From contig JAFFSR010000344.1 of assembly GCA_017163975.1 (NCBI GenBank), positions 744,001 through 808,000 on the forward strand: a stretch of 64,000 nt of DNA, written 5' to 3'. The number at the start of each line of letters is the position of its first letter. Position 1 is the first letter of the stretch. The position numbers were made by a program, and so were the translations under genes. Positions 44,615-56,500 of the stretch are shown here, in pieces. The DNA comes from Anastatus disparis (taxonomy: Eukaryota; Arthropoda; Insecta; Hymenoptera; Eupelmidae). The notes below the pieces were generated by a model. The model had not been told where the DNA came from and did not search any database. It saw only the letters and a program-made list of their open reading frames with translations.

Positions 44615-45740
44615 AACTAGAAACTTCAATACAGTTTTTCTTAAATAGGGTAGATGTGGGTATTACAGCGGAATCGACGTATGATGAATTTTAAACTCAT
44701 AAATAAAAGCTTATAGATGAAGAAAACTTATCACTTTTATTTTTAATAAAATATTTAAACATTGATTAACTAGAAAAAAATTAATTTAGCATTTAATTAT
44801 AGAGTTAAAATTAAGAAAAAACGAATTTAAAATAAAATGTATTTGTGGCTATTGCTGCGGCCGTGTTTCTAATGCTGTGTGCCAGTTACTATTGACACTT
44901 TTATATATTCCGTTCGAAAAGTTGAGGTTAGGTTTACCACGTGTTATAATAATAAAAGGATGCCACAGTAATTCATATTTGGTGATTTTAATGACGCATA
45001 ATACTAAGGTGTAAAATTAAAATATTAAATATGTGCTAGGTGAAATTTCCAAAAAATATATAACAAGCAAAGATATATTTTATTTAATAATGATCTTATT
45101 TTACATAAAAAAGAATAAAAACAGAAAATATTGTCAAATTTAGGATGCATACGTGATCGCGACTTTACGAAATTTATCGAGATTTTAGAACAGTTCAATT
45201 TCAAATAACCAATATTAAATATTTTTAGACTTTTTTTGTGAGATATATTTTTTAAAATATTAAATAATACTTATAATATTTGATTAAGCATTCAAATATT
45301 ATTTATGGACTTGGAAAAAATTATTTTTACGAATTTTATATGAAAAAACAGTAATTAGCACCTCCGTAGCAATACCCACATCTACCCTATTGTATTTTAA
45401 AAATCTTCACTCTGCTTTTAAATAATATTTTTATTCTAAAAATAATTGAAATAAATGTAAGGGGAAAAGGTGTTTGGTGCCCTTTATCGAAATTTCATTG
45501 AGTAAAATAACACAATAAATCACAAGTTATTACTTATAATAATTTTCTGAAGTCTTTTTACGTTAATTCAAATAATGTTAAATATATTTTTATTATTTAA
45601 CTAAATCTTGCTATCACATATATGTTATATGTTATTGAAAGTGAAATATATTGTAATATAATACAATAAGTAAGATATAATTTAACATAACAATAATTAT
45701 ATCAAGATTCATTAAAAAATTATAGAGTCATTGCACCAAT
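44615..45740 (+). repeat. Long dispersed repeat, copy 2
   Basis: Matches 41536 onward, interrupted at 44648-45387 by an inserted element. Confidence 0.7.
44648..45387. mobile_element. 740-bp inverted-repeat element with TA duplication
   Basis: Perfect 17-bp ends GGGTAGATGTGGGTATT / AATACCCACATCTACCC with TA on both sides (44646-44647, 45388-45389). The sister repeat near 41558 (TTAAATATTGAATTTT) is the empty site and shows a single TA. No transposase frame; non-autonomous. Confidence 0.9.
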
Positions 45741-46080
45741 AAATGAATTGCTTAGAAAAAATTCATTTTGAAATATTTCTTTTTCATATTTAAACATCTT
45801 TTTGAAATATCAAACTTGGATCATATTCTATAGTAAAGTTGAGAACTTAATAAAAAAAAACGTCTATTTTTTTAAGTATTTAATATCTATCATATTTATT
45901 GTGAATTTCATAATATGTGTAATTGATGTAATTTTTTCTAGATACATTTTTAATTTATCGTTTAACATGTAATATCAAAATTAAAGTTCGAAATGTATTC
46001 TTTTAAATGAGATTGATATATAAAACTATATTTTTTTATAATGCTTAATATTCGGAATTAAATCTATACCTATTCATTCA
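45741..46080. other. AT-rich spacer, nothing recognisable
   Basis: No gene, repeat boundary or RNA gene seen. Confidence 0.5.
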
Positions 46081-46450
46081 TTGGTGACATTTCACATAGA
46101 ATATATATATTTGCACATACACACATCCACATTCACATACATACATACGCATATATTTACAACATACATATATTATTCAGCAATAATGTACAAACATGAG
46201 CACTTACACATGCCCTCACACACTCATTCATACAAATACATAGATACACATGTACATACACTTTTACACTTGCGCACATACACATAAAAACATACATTTA
46301 CACATATGTATATATATATATACATATATTTAAATAAATGCATATTCAAAAATACACATACACAAACATACACACGCACATACACACACACGCACATATA
46401 TATATGTACATATATATATATATACATAATTACATACACAAATACATTTA
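46081..46450. repeat. CATACA/TATA low-complexity tract
   Basis: Degenerate ACATACAC and TATATA units. The frames it creates on both strands (Thr/His-rich or Val/Cys/Tyr-rich) are artefacts. Confidence 0.85.
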
Positions 46451-47345
46451 AAAATGGATACTTTGAAATTTAAAATATTTTAAATTGAAAAATATTTTTT
46501 ATAAAGGTCAGAATCAAACCGAGCGACGTTAGCTCTTAAATAAATAATAATATCCTTACGTTACATTTGCACGTCAAACAGCGAGAATCCACCGCTTTTT
46601 TCGTTCTTCTTCATAAGATCGACCAGGAAACCTATAAAACTTAAGTTCAGGATTCTTATTTTCTGTATTTAAACACCCAACTACACAACAACCACGAGAT
46701 TTATCTTTTTTTTTTTACTGAAACTTCAGTGACGTTATGCGTTGCAGAATGCATTTTGAGGTTTTGTTTATTCGGAGTTCTGCTAGTCCGTCCCTTTAAG
46801 TAAAAAAGTATTCACGAGACGGCGCTTTCGGCGGTACTTACCAAGCGTATTGGATAATACTGTTGTATCGGTTATTCTCATTGGAGGATTTCAAAAACGT
46901 TCCACACGAAGTAATGTCCGTCGAGTGTATATATATTTAAATCATAAAATCAAATGTGTATATTTATGTCCTATTTGATTCATGAATAAGTATTCTGGTA
47001 TTCGTTGTACTTATATCTTGCAATAGTTTTCATTACGATAATATGTCGTAGAAAAATAATTTCAACCTTTTGCTTACATTGCTACATAACTTAAGATTTT
47101 TCTAAATATATTTACAATAATTTTTGCTAAAAATATGTAAGTAATTCGAAATATTGTTCAAACAAGCCATAGAAATTGATTTCATAAATTATCAATAAAA
47201 AAATTTTTTTTTATAAAAAGCTATGTATAAAAATTAAAATTTGAATAAATAAAAAAGTGCTCATTCTTCGATTTTGGTTTTTGTTGGAATTCGATTCTAA
47301 ATATGTCTAGAATCATATCCAAAAGGAAAATCCGAGGTGCAAAGA
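46451..47345. other. Spacer without supported genes
   Basis: AT-rich with a somewhat GC-richer patch at 46740-46930. A weak tRNA-like B box (GGTTTGATTC, minus strand) near 46510 is insufficient for a call. Confidence 0.45.
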
Positions 47346-47353
47346 CTTCACGG

Positions 47354-47538
47354 CAGGGTTGGTTTTAGAAAAACTCTACGCTCACAGTTCATGACTGTAA
47401 GTGTAGAGATTTCGTGCTTATAGCACTGCGACGACTCATTGTGTAATTGTTATAATAGCGAATCAGCGTTGGCCTCGCGAAATCTATACGCTTACAGTCA
47501 TAAACTATGAGCGTAGAGTTTTTCTGAAACCAACCCTG
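47354..47538. mobile_element. 185-bp hAT-type MITE with 8-bp duplication
   Basis: Ends CAGGGTTGG / CCAACCCTG with long imperfect inverted arms (AGAAAAACTCTACGCTCA and complement). The 8-bp CTTCACGG is present at 47346-47353 and 47539-47546. An 8-bp duplication with CAGGG ends is the signature of hAT transposons. Confidence 0.9.
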
Positions 47539-47574
47539 CTTCACGGTTAAAATTAATCGAGGACCACCATGTGT

Positions 47575-47700
47575 TATTTATGTCTCAATTTCAACATTTT
47601 TTAACACTTATTTACAGTTATTTACAGTTATTTACATTTATTTACAGTTATTAACACTTATTTACAATTATTTCCAGAAATATTTTCCATATGGGAAAAA
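47575..47700. repeat. GTTATTTACA array (short copy)
   Basis: About ten degenerate units of TTATTTACAGTTATTTACA, preceded by GTGTTATTTATGTCTCAATT. The inverted equivalent is at 54950-55090. Confidence 0.75.
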
Positions 47701-48205
47701 ATTAAATTCTCAACTATTAAAATGAAATCAAATTCAACTAGAAATAATTACTTTAAAAATTTTATATTATTGAACGTTAATATTTTTGTTAAATGTAATA
47801 ATACAAAATGACTTTGGATACCTTGGTAGAAATGTGATCATAAAAAATGGTGTATTAGACAATTTATGGGCATTATTAATAGTAATATTTTGTCATGTCA
47901 ATATTGGCTAATAAATAGTCAATTTTTGCCAAATCTGCAGAGCCTTTATTTTTTGTATAGACAGAAAATGCTAATAGAAATATGTTGTTTACAAAGTGGG
48001 TATTTGTAGTACCTAGAAATATTTAACCTATAAATCCAATACATCTTTTTATTTATGTTTAAATTATAAAATATGTTTGATGAATACAAAAAAATGAAAA
48101 AATAAATCGTCTCAAACACAAATAATTATAGAGATTTAATTATGAATATTTTTTCTGTTTTCAAGATTCAAATTTTAATTTTCGAAAATGTGTGTAACAT
48201 GTTAG

Positions 48206-48533
48206 CCCTGCAAAAAAAACATCTATAAATATAGCTAAAAATATAGGTAAAAATACAGCTACATTGTGTATTATAGCTATATTCACGTATTTTTTTAGCT
48301 GTATATCTATGAGAAATATAGCTAGATTTTTAGCTATATTTTTACCTATCTTTATAGGTACAATCCCTATTTTAGCCCATTATAGCTAGAAATATAGCTA
48401 AAAATCTAGCTATATTTCTAATAGATATACAGCTAAAAAAACACATGAATATAGCTATAATACACATCAATATAGCTGTATTTTCTTTACCTATATTTTT
48501 AGCTATATTTATAGATGTTTTTTTTTGACCGGG
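48206..48533. mobile_element. Foldback element F, copy 2: TATAGCTATA-motif arms, 2-bp TSD (AG)
   Basis: 328 bp. Ends CCCTGCAAAAAAAACATC and GATGTTTTTTTTTGACCGGG, flanked by AG (48204-48205, 48534-48535). Arms consist of ATATAGCTA, TAGCTATATT and AGCTGTAT units arranged as one long hairpin. Confidence 0.85.
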
Positions 48534-48801
48534 AGTAGTATACAGGTAAAAAAACGTTTCATATTGGTTAAAATAATGGCTATAAAAAATGCTCATTTTC
48601 AGCTCTTCATTTTAAAGTAATGGCTATAAAATGTTATAAAAAGCATTTCATTTTCTACCAGGGTACCACTATGATTTTTATTATCAAGTTACTATATTAG
48701 AAATATTATGTGATAATATTATAAGGTGGCCACTATAAATAAATTTTATGTAAGAAAAGAAGAAATTAATTAAAATTGTTAGTTGAATTTTTAAAAAGCA
48801 T

Positions 48802-49172
48802 CCCTACTAAAAAATCTCAGGTGAGAAATCACCTGATTTCTCAGGTGATTAATCATGCCAAAATCTCATGTGACGATATTTTTGGGTTTTACACGTTTTA
48901 AAGCATACTTAGTCGATTGCGAACTATTTTTGAAAATTTTTGAAAAATTTTAACTTAGAAAATTTTTTTAAAATTTGGTCTTAGAAAAAATTTTGACTCA
49001 TTTTACAAAAAATTTTCTAAGTTCAAGTTTTCAAAAATTTTCAAAAATAGTTCGCAATTGACTAAGTATGCTTTGAAACGTGTAAAAACCAAAAAAATCA
49101 TCACATGAAATTTTGGCATGATTGATCACCTGAGAAATCAGGTGATTTCTCACCTGAGATTTTTTAGTAGGG
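48802..49172. mobile_element. Foldback element E, copy 2, 2-bp TSD (AT)
   Basis: 371 bp, the same length as the nested copy at 43038, with the same CCCTACTAAAAAATCTCAGG ends. AT flanks both sides. Confidence 0.85.
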
Positions 49173-50298
49173 ATAATTCTTGTTTTATTAGTCAGAATAC
49201 ATTTTTATTGATATGTATGTTAACAGAATTTTAACTAAAGGAGCTAATATTAATTATCTAAAGGAGAAACTTTCAAAGTTATACATGATACATAAAAGAA
49301 TTTATATACGTTAAAACTAACTCAAAATACGATGCGTGACCTTGAGTTCTTAATTTAATAACTATATACACCTGGGAGGTAGCATTATTTCAGAATCTTC
49401 ACAGTGAAATATTAATACAACATTATAATTCTATCATGTGTTGTTTATGAAGAATTAATCTGTGTTGTGAAAGTTTTAACACTTTACGAAAAGTTGATAG
49501 TTTTAGAGTAATAAATTCATTAAAAAATCTATTTAGCAAAAAATAGCAATAATTTATGGTTTTTAATGTTCCACAACTGTTGATTACTGTGATCTCAATC
49601 TCCAAAAATTTTTTTTTTATGTTTTAGTTTTTCAATGGTTTACTTTTTGACTTTTGAAAAATTTTTTTCTTAACCATACAAGTTGACGAGAAATTCCCAA
49701 TCTATGCATATTTATACATACATACACATTGCGTACATGTGTGTTCGTAAAAAATACTGAATAAAAGAATGCTGTAGGAATCACTCACCATGCGCATCCA
49801 CTCATATCTATGTTATTAAACATTCATTTTAGTACTTTCAATGAAGATTGAACAAAAAAGCTCTTGATAACAGACTGAGTTTTACTGAGTCTCAAAATGT
49901 TTCTAAGCCTTTCAAATTATTGGAAAACTATATTATTAAATTAGGATTTATAAATGAAAATAAAGATGCGTTATCTTGGCTTTATGCCGTTTTTAATTCA
50001 ACATCCAAGTAGGCCTAGAATATCTTTTTGACAAAATCATTAACGGGATGTCGGAGTTGTTAAAATCGATTTTTGTTTTTTTTTTATTTTATTGATATTT
50101 TTAAGAAAATGTAATGACTTGTCCGCACTAAAGCTATGCTGATACAATAATTTTTGTTAAAATAAATTTTAATTGAGCTTGTTATTTCTTTATGAACCAT
50201 TCAATAAACATTAGATATCAAGCCCGATAAACCTAACCTTAAAATAGTATACATCGAAAGTTTGCTTATAACTTTTTATGTGTAATGTTTTGGTGAAT
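49173..50298. other. AT-rich spacer, no gene supported
   Basis: Contains only short open frames without recognisable motifs and no clear repeat borders. Confidence 0.45.
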
Positions 50299-50417
50299 TT
50301 CTTGACTTGTCCGTATTCGAGATTAATATTACAAATTTTCTTATTGTAGCGAAAAAATTTGGTTACACGCACCATTTATTCATAAGCTTTGAATGAAAAT
50401 ATTATTAAGAGGGGAGG
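50299..50417 (+). repeat. Flanking direct repeat, unit 1 (unit 2 at 53684-53800)
   Basis: CTTGACTTGT, then TTACAAATTTTCTTATTGTAG, then TTATTAAGAGGGGAGG. In unit 2 GGGGAGG is followed by AACTCTGACATGCC without interruption; in unit 1 element C lies between GGGGAGG and GGAACTCTGACATGCC. Confidence 0.85.
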
Positions 50418-51232
50418 CCCTGTTGAAAATAATTAGATAACTTTATCATGTAACAAAATCACATAACTTGTCATGTGACAAAGCGTCCCAATATATCACA
50501 TGATTATGTTATATGATTTTATTATGTGACCAAGTTATGAAACAAAAACACATAAGATCTTATGTGATTTTATTCGAGAATGAAGTAACTAGCTAAATAT
50601 ATAGTATTTTCATAGAAAGCAAAAATAATAGAAACGAATAATAGTTACAAATACTGGTTAAAAATATTGATATATTTAAATGTATTGTAGCTATATTCAT
50701 GTATACTTTACTTATATGATTGTACATTTACAAAAGAATTCAATTACAAAAGTTCAAATTAAAAATTTAAGAATTATAAAAATTTATATAAGTATCTAAA
50801 AGTTCTGAAATATATTTCTTAATTTTGTTTTTTTTTCTTTAATATCTACAATATAAATTATTTAAGGTTCTAATATGAAACTAATCGAAAAAATAATCAT
50901 CAGGTATATGTTTGTAAAGAAGGTAAAATAATTTAATTCGTAGACCTCATTGTAAAGTATATAATAACGTATCATTGTATGTCTTATAATATATATAATC
51001 TTTACATTGAGGTGGATCATCCATCTAAGACCGTATCATGTTTTGGGTGCCTTGGTGGTATTTGTATTATTGCAAATTTTTATAAATTAATACACTCTAT
51101 ATGTCTCAATTATAACTATTAATATTTTGGAAACTAAAATCATTGCATAAGTAAAGGCATGGAAAATTTTTTTTTTTCTTGAGAAGCCCCTTGTGATTAT
51201 TTACTTATATACGGCACTATACAGCGGACTAC

Positions 51233-51235
<3 letters not shown>

Positions 51236-51281
<46 letters not shown>
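51236..51281. repeat. (TA)n microsatellite inside element C
   Basis: More than 20 TA units without interruption. Confidence 0.95.
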
Positions 51282-51285
<4 letters not shown>

Positions 51286-51851
51286 GCACTCTAAACGTCT
51301 TAGGATTATCACGCATGCGCAGTATATACCAGCTGATTTACTCGATGATACGTTCAATTCTTTATTTCTAATATTTTACACTTTTGCACTTAATTTCTCT
51401 TTATTTACATCGTTTGCTCTGTTTATCCTCGATCATATTATAATCGTTATTAAATCGTCTGTCTTACATACTTTTTTTATAAAAAAAACTTGAAAGTAAC
51501 AAAAAAGTGATAATCAACTTTATGCATAAATCATAATTTTTTTCATTTACGCATGTGTATAATATTTTTTTTTCAGACATTGATTACTTGAGATTTTGAT
51601 GGTTTACCTTATGTTTTTATTATACCAATGAAAAGATGGGTATTTCAAGATTATTATAGTAAAGTTTCGTAAAAAACTTTTAGGCTTACAAAATATCATT
51701 GGGAATGGATAATCCACCTTAACAGCAGGCCGGAGTAGAACCTGACACCGACCGAGTAACAATTGAGTTGTTTGTTATTTACTCAAGTATTAATCGGTGT
51801 ATCTTCAAAATAAAGGTTGATCGCAATAGATATTATTATTATGAATATCTA

Positions 51852-52182
51852 CCCTGCAAAAAAAAAACATCTATAAATATAGCTAAAAAATATAGGTGAA
51901 AATATAGCTACATTGTGTATTACAGCTATATTTACGTGTTTTTTTAGCTGTATATCTATGAGAAATACAGCTAGATTTTTAGCAATATTTTTACCTATCT
52001 TTATAGGTATAATCCCTATTTTAGCCCATTATAACTAGAAATATAGCTGAAAATCTAGCTATATTTCTCATAGATATACAGCTAAAAAAACACATGAATA
52101 TAGCTATAATACACATCAATATAGCTGTATTTTCTTTATCTATATTTTTAGCTATATTTATAGATGTTTTTTTTTGACCGGG
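51852..52182. mobile_element. Foldback element F, copy 3, 2-bp TSD (TA), nested in C
   Basis: 331 bp, ends CCCTGCAAAA and GACCGGG, TA on both sides. The opposite arm of the host palindrome (near 52318-52330, TTGTGCATAAATATTTG) serves as the empty site. Confidence 0.85.
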
Positions 52183-53683
52183 TATGCACAAGAAAAAAAA
52201 AATCTACCGATTTGTTTTTGAGAAAAGTAAGGAACGCCGAAGTAAAAGATTATGTTTATAATATTTTCGCGTTCCTTACTTTTCTCAAAAACAAAGCGAT
52301 AGATTTTTTTTTTCTTGTGCATAAATATTTGTAATAATAATATCTATTGCGCTTAACCTTCAATTTGCAGATACACCGATTAATACTTGAGTAAATAACA
52401 AAAATGTCAATTAGACAAGGACAGCGAATCCGGCCTGCTCTTAATTATTGACTATAATATAAACAAAATGCATCAATTTTTAACTGAATAAAAAATATAG
52501 AAATGTTAAAAATAGTTGAACATTCATCAACAATGTTATTATTTAAAAATAGCGTTACACTAATTTCAATGAAGATAATGAGGAAATACCGCTGTCAAGT
52601 TTAGTTGATCATACAGGTAAAATATAAATAAATCGAGCTGGAATACGTATTAATATGCCTATTTACTATATTTTTATACCGCATTTTCACTTATTATTCG
52701 TAATTCTATTTTGAGTATTTTATAAAAGGTCCATAAAAATTTCACTAGTTACCTGATTCTGATTTGTGATTTTATTACATAACTTTGTCACTTAATAGAT
52801 TCATGTTACAAAATTACGTAGCAAAATCACATAAAATCTTTATAAAATTAAGTTGCATATACATCTACGAAACAAGTATATATAAATATATAATTATAAT
52901 CGTTTCTACTTTAAAATATATCAAATATAAAAAAAAAATTGATAAACAGTCTACATAACATGGAAGCTATATTTTTATCTGCATTCCTTACGTAAATGCA
53001 CTTAATGATATAAGTAACGTATACATAAATATAGCTGGATATATTTTTAGGTATTATTCGTAACTCTATTTTTAATATTTTGTAGGTCCATACAAATATA
53101 ATTAGTTACCTGATTTTTTTATGTGATTTTATTACATAACTTTGTCACATAATAGAATCATATAACAAAATCACATAACAAAATCACATTAAATTCTTAT
53201 AAAATGAAGTTGCATGTACATCTGGGAAACAAGTGAATCAGTATAGAATTGTAACTGTTTCTATTATGAAACATAAATAATATTTAAAAAAACTAGATAA
53301 ACAGCCCGCATGACATGGAAGCTATTATTATCTGCATTTCTTTCGTAAATGTACAATCATATAAAATAAAGTATACATGAATATAGCTACAATACATTTA
53401 AATATATCAATATTTTTAACCAGTATTTGTAACTATTATTCGTTTCTATTATTTTTGCTTTCTATGAAAATACTATATATTTAGCTAGTTACTTCATTCT
53501 CGAATAAAATCACATAAGATCTTATGTGTTTTTATTTCATAACTTTGTCACATAACAAAATCATATAACATAATCATGTGATATATTGGGACGGTTTGTC
53601 ACATGACAAGGTATGTGATTTTGTTACATGATAAAGTTACCTAATTATTTTCAACAGGGGGAACTCTGACATGCCGTAATGTT

Positions 53684-53800
53684 CTTGACTTGTTCGTATT
53701 CGAGATTAATATTACAAATTTTCTTATTGTAGCAAAAAAATTTGGTTTGATGCACCATTTATTGATAAGCTTTGAATAAAAATATTATTAAGAGGGGAGG
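53684..53800 (+). repeat. Flanking direct repeat, unit 2 (carries the empty site of element C)
   Basis: Same sequence as 50299-50417, followed directly by AACTCTGACATGCC. Confidence 0.85.
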
Positions 53801-54945
53801 AACTCTGACATGCCTTAATGTATGATCAATGTCCAAACTGCTACACTGACCCAACTACTAACCGTTTTTTATTATTTACATCACGAGAAATGATATCTTC
53901 ATTATAGAAGCAAAATAATTATTCCTTCATTATCCGAGCGAAGGCTGCGCTACATTACTGGACAGTGGAAGGTAGTGGATTCAGTTTTATTTCACGGAGA
54001 AAAATGTATGATTAAATATTAGCACAAACTTAATGGAAAAATTACTATACTGTATACCAACCGAGAGACAAACTCGATATGCGTTAAATTTTAGTATATG
54101 TATATAGTAAAATTTTAAAGCATCAAATTTTACTATACTATATATCAAATTTTTCTATACCTCTAAGCAAATTTTACTATACTGCATATTAGATTTTATA
54201 AATAACATGTATTAAATTTTATGGATATGAATTTTTTTTTAAATTCTAAAAATATTATTTTCAATGGCTCGTTAACGTTCTAAGAATTTGGCTTGTGTTT
54301 TTATATTCAGTTAAGGAAGAATTATTTTTTTGTTTGTGTGTTATTGTTATAGGAAGTCACTTTTCGCAAATTATGAAACGCTCTTTTTGAAGGTTCTAAA
54401 TACTATACATTTATCCTGTATTACACACATTATAACAAGCTAATCGCACACACACGCTACACCTAACGCATATTCTACCTAGCGTGTATTATCACGAACG
54501 CGAAATCATTTCAATGCCTCTGTTTCAAATTCTTTCAGTCATTCTCTGTATTCATAATTTTTACGATACTGAATAGCAATTTTTGTGAGCGCGTATATCA
54601 TCAGAGATTAGTAGAGATTGCCAATATCGTGTTAATGAAACGTGCCGAATTCGATCATGACGATCCTTGCGACGCTTCTAGAACTATACGCGCAAAGCCC
54701 CTCCACGTCTACACGCGCGTAGAGAAGCAAGCGAGAGGGGAGGAGACAAACACACGAAACACGAGGCTTCCAGTGGCGTAGGTAAACTTACGGCAAACCC
54801 GCTTTAGCTTGTTTTCGCCGCGATACTTTATAGCTTTATTTCAATGCGATTAACCCTTCCGAAAATTTTTTGATTAATTACATATTTTTATTTAAAACAG
54901 ATACATATTTTAATAACAAAAATCATTAAAGTAATCAAACAAATA
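53801..54945. other. Spacer with a GC-richer patch, no gene supported
   Basis: 54600-54790 is GC-richer (CACGTCTACACGCGCGTAGA) without a convincing open frame. CTATACT-rich AT sequence with several TTTTACTATAC units lies at 54060-54230. Confidence 0.4.
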
Positions 54946-55592
54946 AATAATAACTCATATGGAAAAAATTTTTGGATATAATTGTAAATAACTGTTAATG
55001 ACTGTAAATAAATGTAAATAAATGTAAATAACTGTAAATAACTGTAGAAAAGTGTTAAAATATGTGGGAATTGAGACATAAATAACAGTTATTTACAATT
55101 ATTTACTGTTATTTACAGTTATTTATATTTATTTACAGTTATTTACATTTATTCACTTTTTTCACAATTATTTACAGTTATTTACGATTATTTATAGTTT
55201 TTTTACAATTATTTGCAGTTATTTACATTTTCGAAAATATTCACGAATTTATTCAATAATTTTATATATAGGCGAAAATTTTTAAAAATGTGATTAACTG
55301 TAAATAATAGTAAAAAACGATGGAAATTGTAAATAATTATAAATAACTGTAAATAACTGTAAAAAACTGTAAAAAACTGTAAATAACTGTAAATAACTAT
55401 AAATAACTGTAAATAATTATTAATAACATTTAATTATTCACTGATTCAAAAATTTTTGAAAATGTAAATAACTGTAAATAATTGTAAATAATTGTAAATA
55501 ATTGTAAATAACTGTAAATAACAGTTAATAATAGTTAATAACTGTAAATAACTGTAAATAATAGCAATCAATAGTAAATAATAGTAAATAAC
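54946..55592. repeat. TGTAAATAAC array with internal inversions
   Basis: Dozens of GTAAATAACT/TGTAAATAAT units. Orientation reverses at about 55080 (GTTATTTACA units) and returns near 55290, so the array can fold on itself. 54950-55090 is the inverted counterpart of 47575-47700. Confidence 0.8.
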
Positions 55593-55594
55593 TG

Positions 55595-56002
55595 CCCTAT
55601 TGAAAATAATGACGTCTTTTTATAACGTCATTATATGACGTCATTTTATGACGTTATTTGGTATGTCATTATTTCGGACAAAAAATGACGTCATGTAATA
55701 ACGTCATTTTATGACGTGATTTTATGACGTTATTAAATGACGTCATGATTGAGAAAATTACGTCTTCGAAAAGAAAATTTTTGTTGAAAAAAGTACTTTT
55801 TGGCATGACTACCATTGCTTCCGCTGCTGGGTATAGTGCCTGCATTCGCCAGCTTATTATCATTGAGTGCTTAGGCTGAGAAACATCCTCTTCTAAGTAT
55901 TATATGTTCGATTCATCTAAGGTACCCAAATATCTCTCCCTATTAAAAAATAATTACGTCATTTTATAACGTCATTAAATGACGTCATTTTGTTAACTTT
56001 AA
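55595..56002. mobile_element. Left ends of ATGACGTCAT-motif foldbacks (two partial copies)
   Basis: CCCTATTGAAAATAATGACG at 55595 and CCCTATTAAAAAATAATTACG near 55938, in the same orientation, each followed by TGACGTCA/AACGTCATT units. The matching GGG-ended arm is missing, so both look truncated. Confidence 0.55.
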
Positions 56003-56140
56003 CCTTCTGACAGCCGGCATTTTTTCCACTAAAAAAGTGTAACTTTCTCGAAATTCTCGGTATAAATGTTTCTTAAGTAATAGTATATGTGGGCCGATCA
56101 TGGGATGACGCCATATGGCGTCATCCTGGCTGTCAGAAGG
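56003..56140. mobile_element. 138-bp MITE with TTAA duplication
   Basis: Perfect 13-bp ends CCTTCTGACAGCC / GGCTGTCAGAAGG, TTAA at 55999-56002 and 56141-56144. An internal GATGACGCCATATGGCGTCATC palindrome. piggyBac-like by its duplication. Confidence 0.85.
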
Positions 56141-56500
56141 TTAATAAAGATTATCACATTTTATTTCTTACTGCGAAAACTAGCACATCTGAGAAAGCTC
56201 TAACAAAAAGTAACACATTTTAAAAGCTTATATTCCACAGAAACTAGCACATTTTGCCGTTTTGTCATCGTAAGCCGTCGCTACACTGAGAGAAAATGCA
56301 TGCTAATAGAGCATGCGAACTGCCATCTACGCGAGCATATAACACATTGATACAAATATGACAGGCGTGAGAAGCTCTATTGGATTACCTCATACTAAAA
56401 AAGATGGTATGAAGAGTAACTAAAGCATGAACGGCATTCACTGATGACTCGCGTGGTATACTTCAATGACTTCCCACTCTCATATCCTTTGTTAGCTTGA

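Larger units (their letters stand above)
50418..53659. mobile_element. Foldback element C: ATCACATAAC-motif arms, 2-bp TSD (GG)
   Basis: 3242 bp. Ends CCCTGTTGAAAATAATT and AATTATTTTCAACAGGG, GG on both sides (50416-50417, 53660-53661). Arms carry TCACATAAC, GTTATGTGATTTT and TCATGTGACAAAG units. The centre (about 51720-52450) is another palindrome into which foldback F copy 3 has inserted. A (TA)n tract lies at 51236-51281. No transposase frame. Confidence 0.85.

Noticed and set aside
46081..46439. Open frames on both strands
   Set aside because: They lie in a CATACA/TATA low-complexity tract.
46500..46600. Possible tRNA on the minus strand
   Set aside because: Only a B-box-like GGTTTGATTC is visible; no acceptor or anticodon stem can be paired.
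48206..49172. CRISPR-like regularly spaced repeats
   Set aside because: The units are hairpin arms of foldback elements with no unique spacers, in a eukaryotic context.
55669..55863. 64-codon minus-strand frame in the TGACGTCA region
   Set aside because: It overlaps a truncated foldback end and has no motif.
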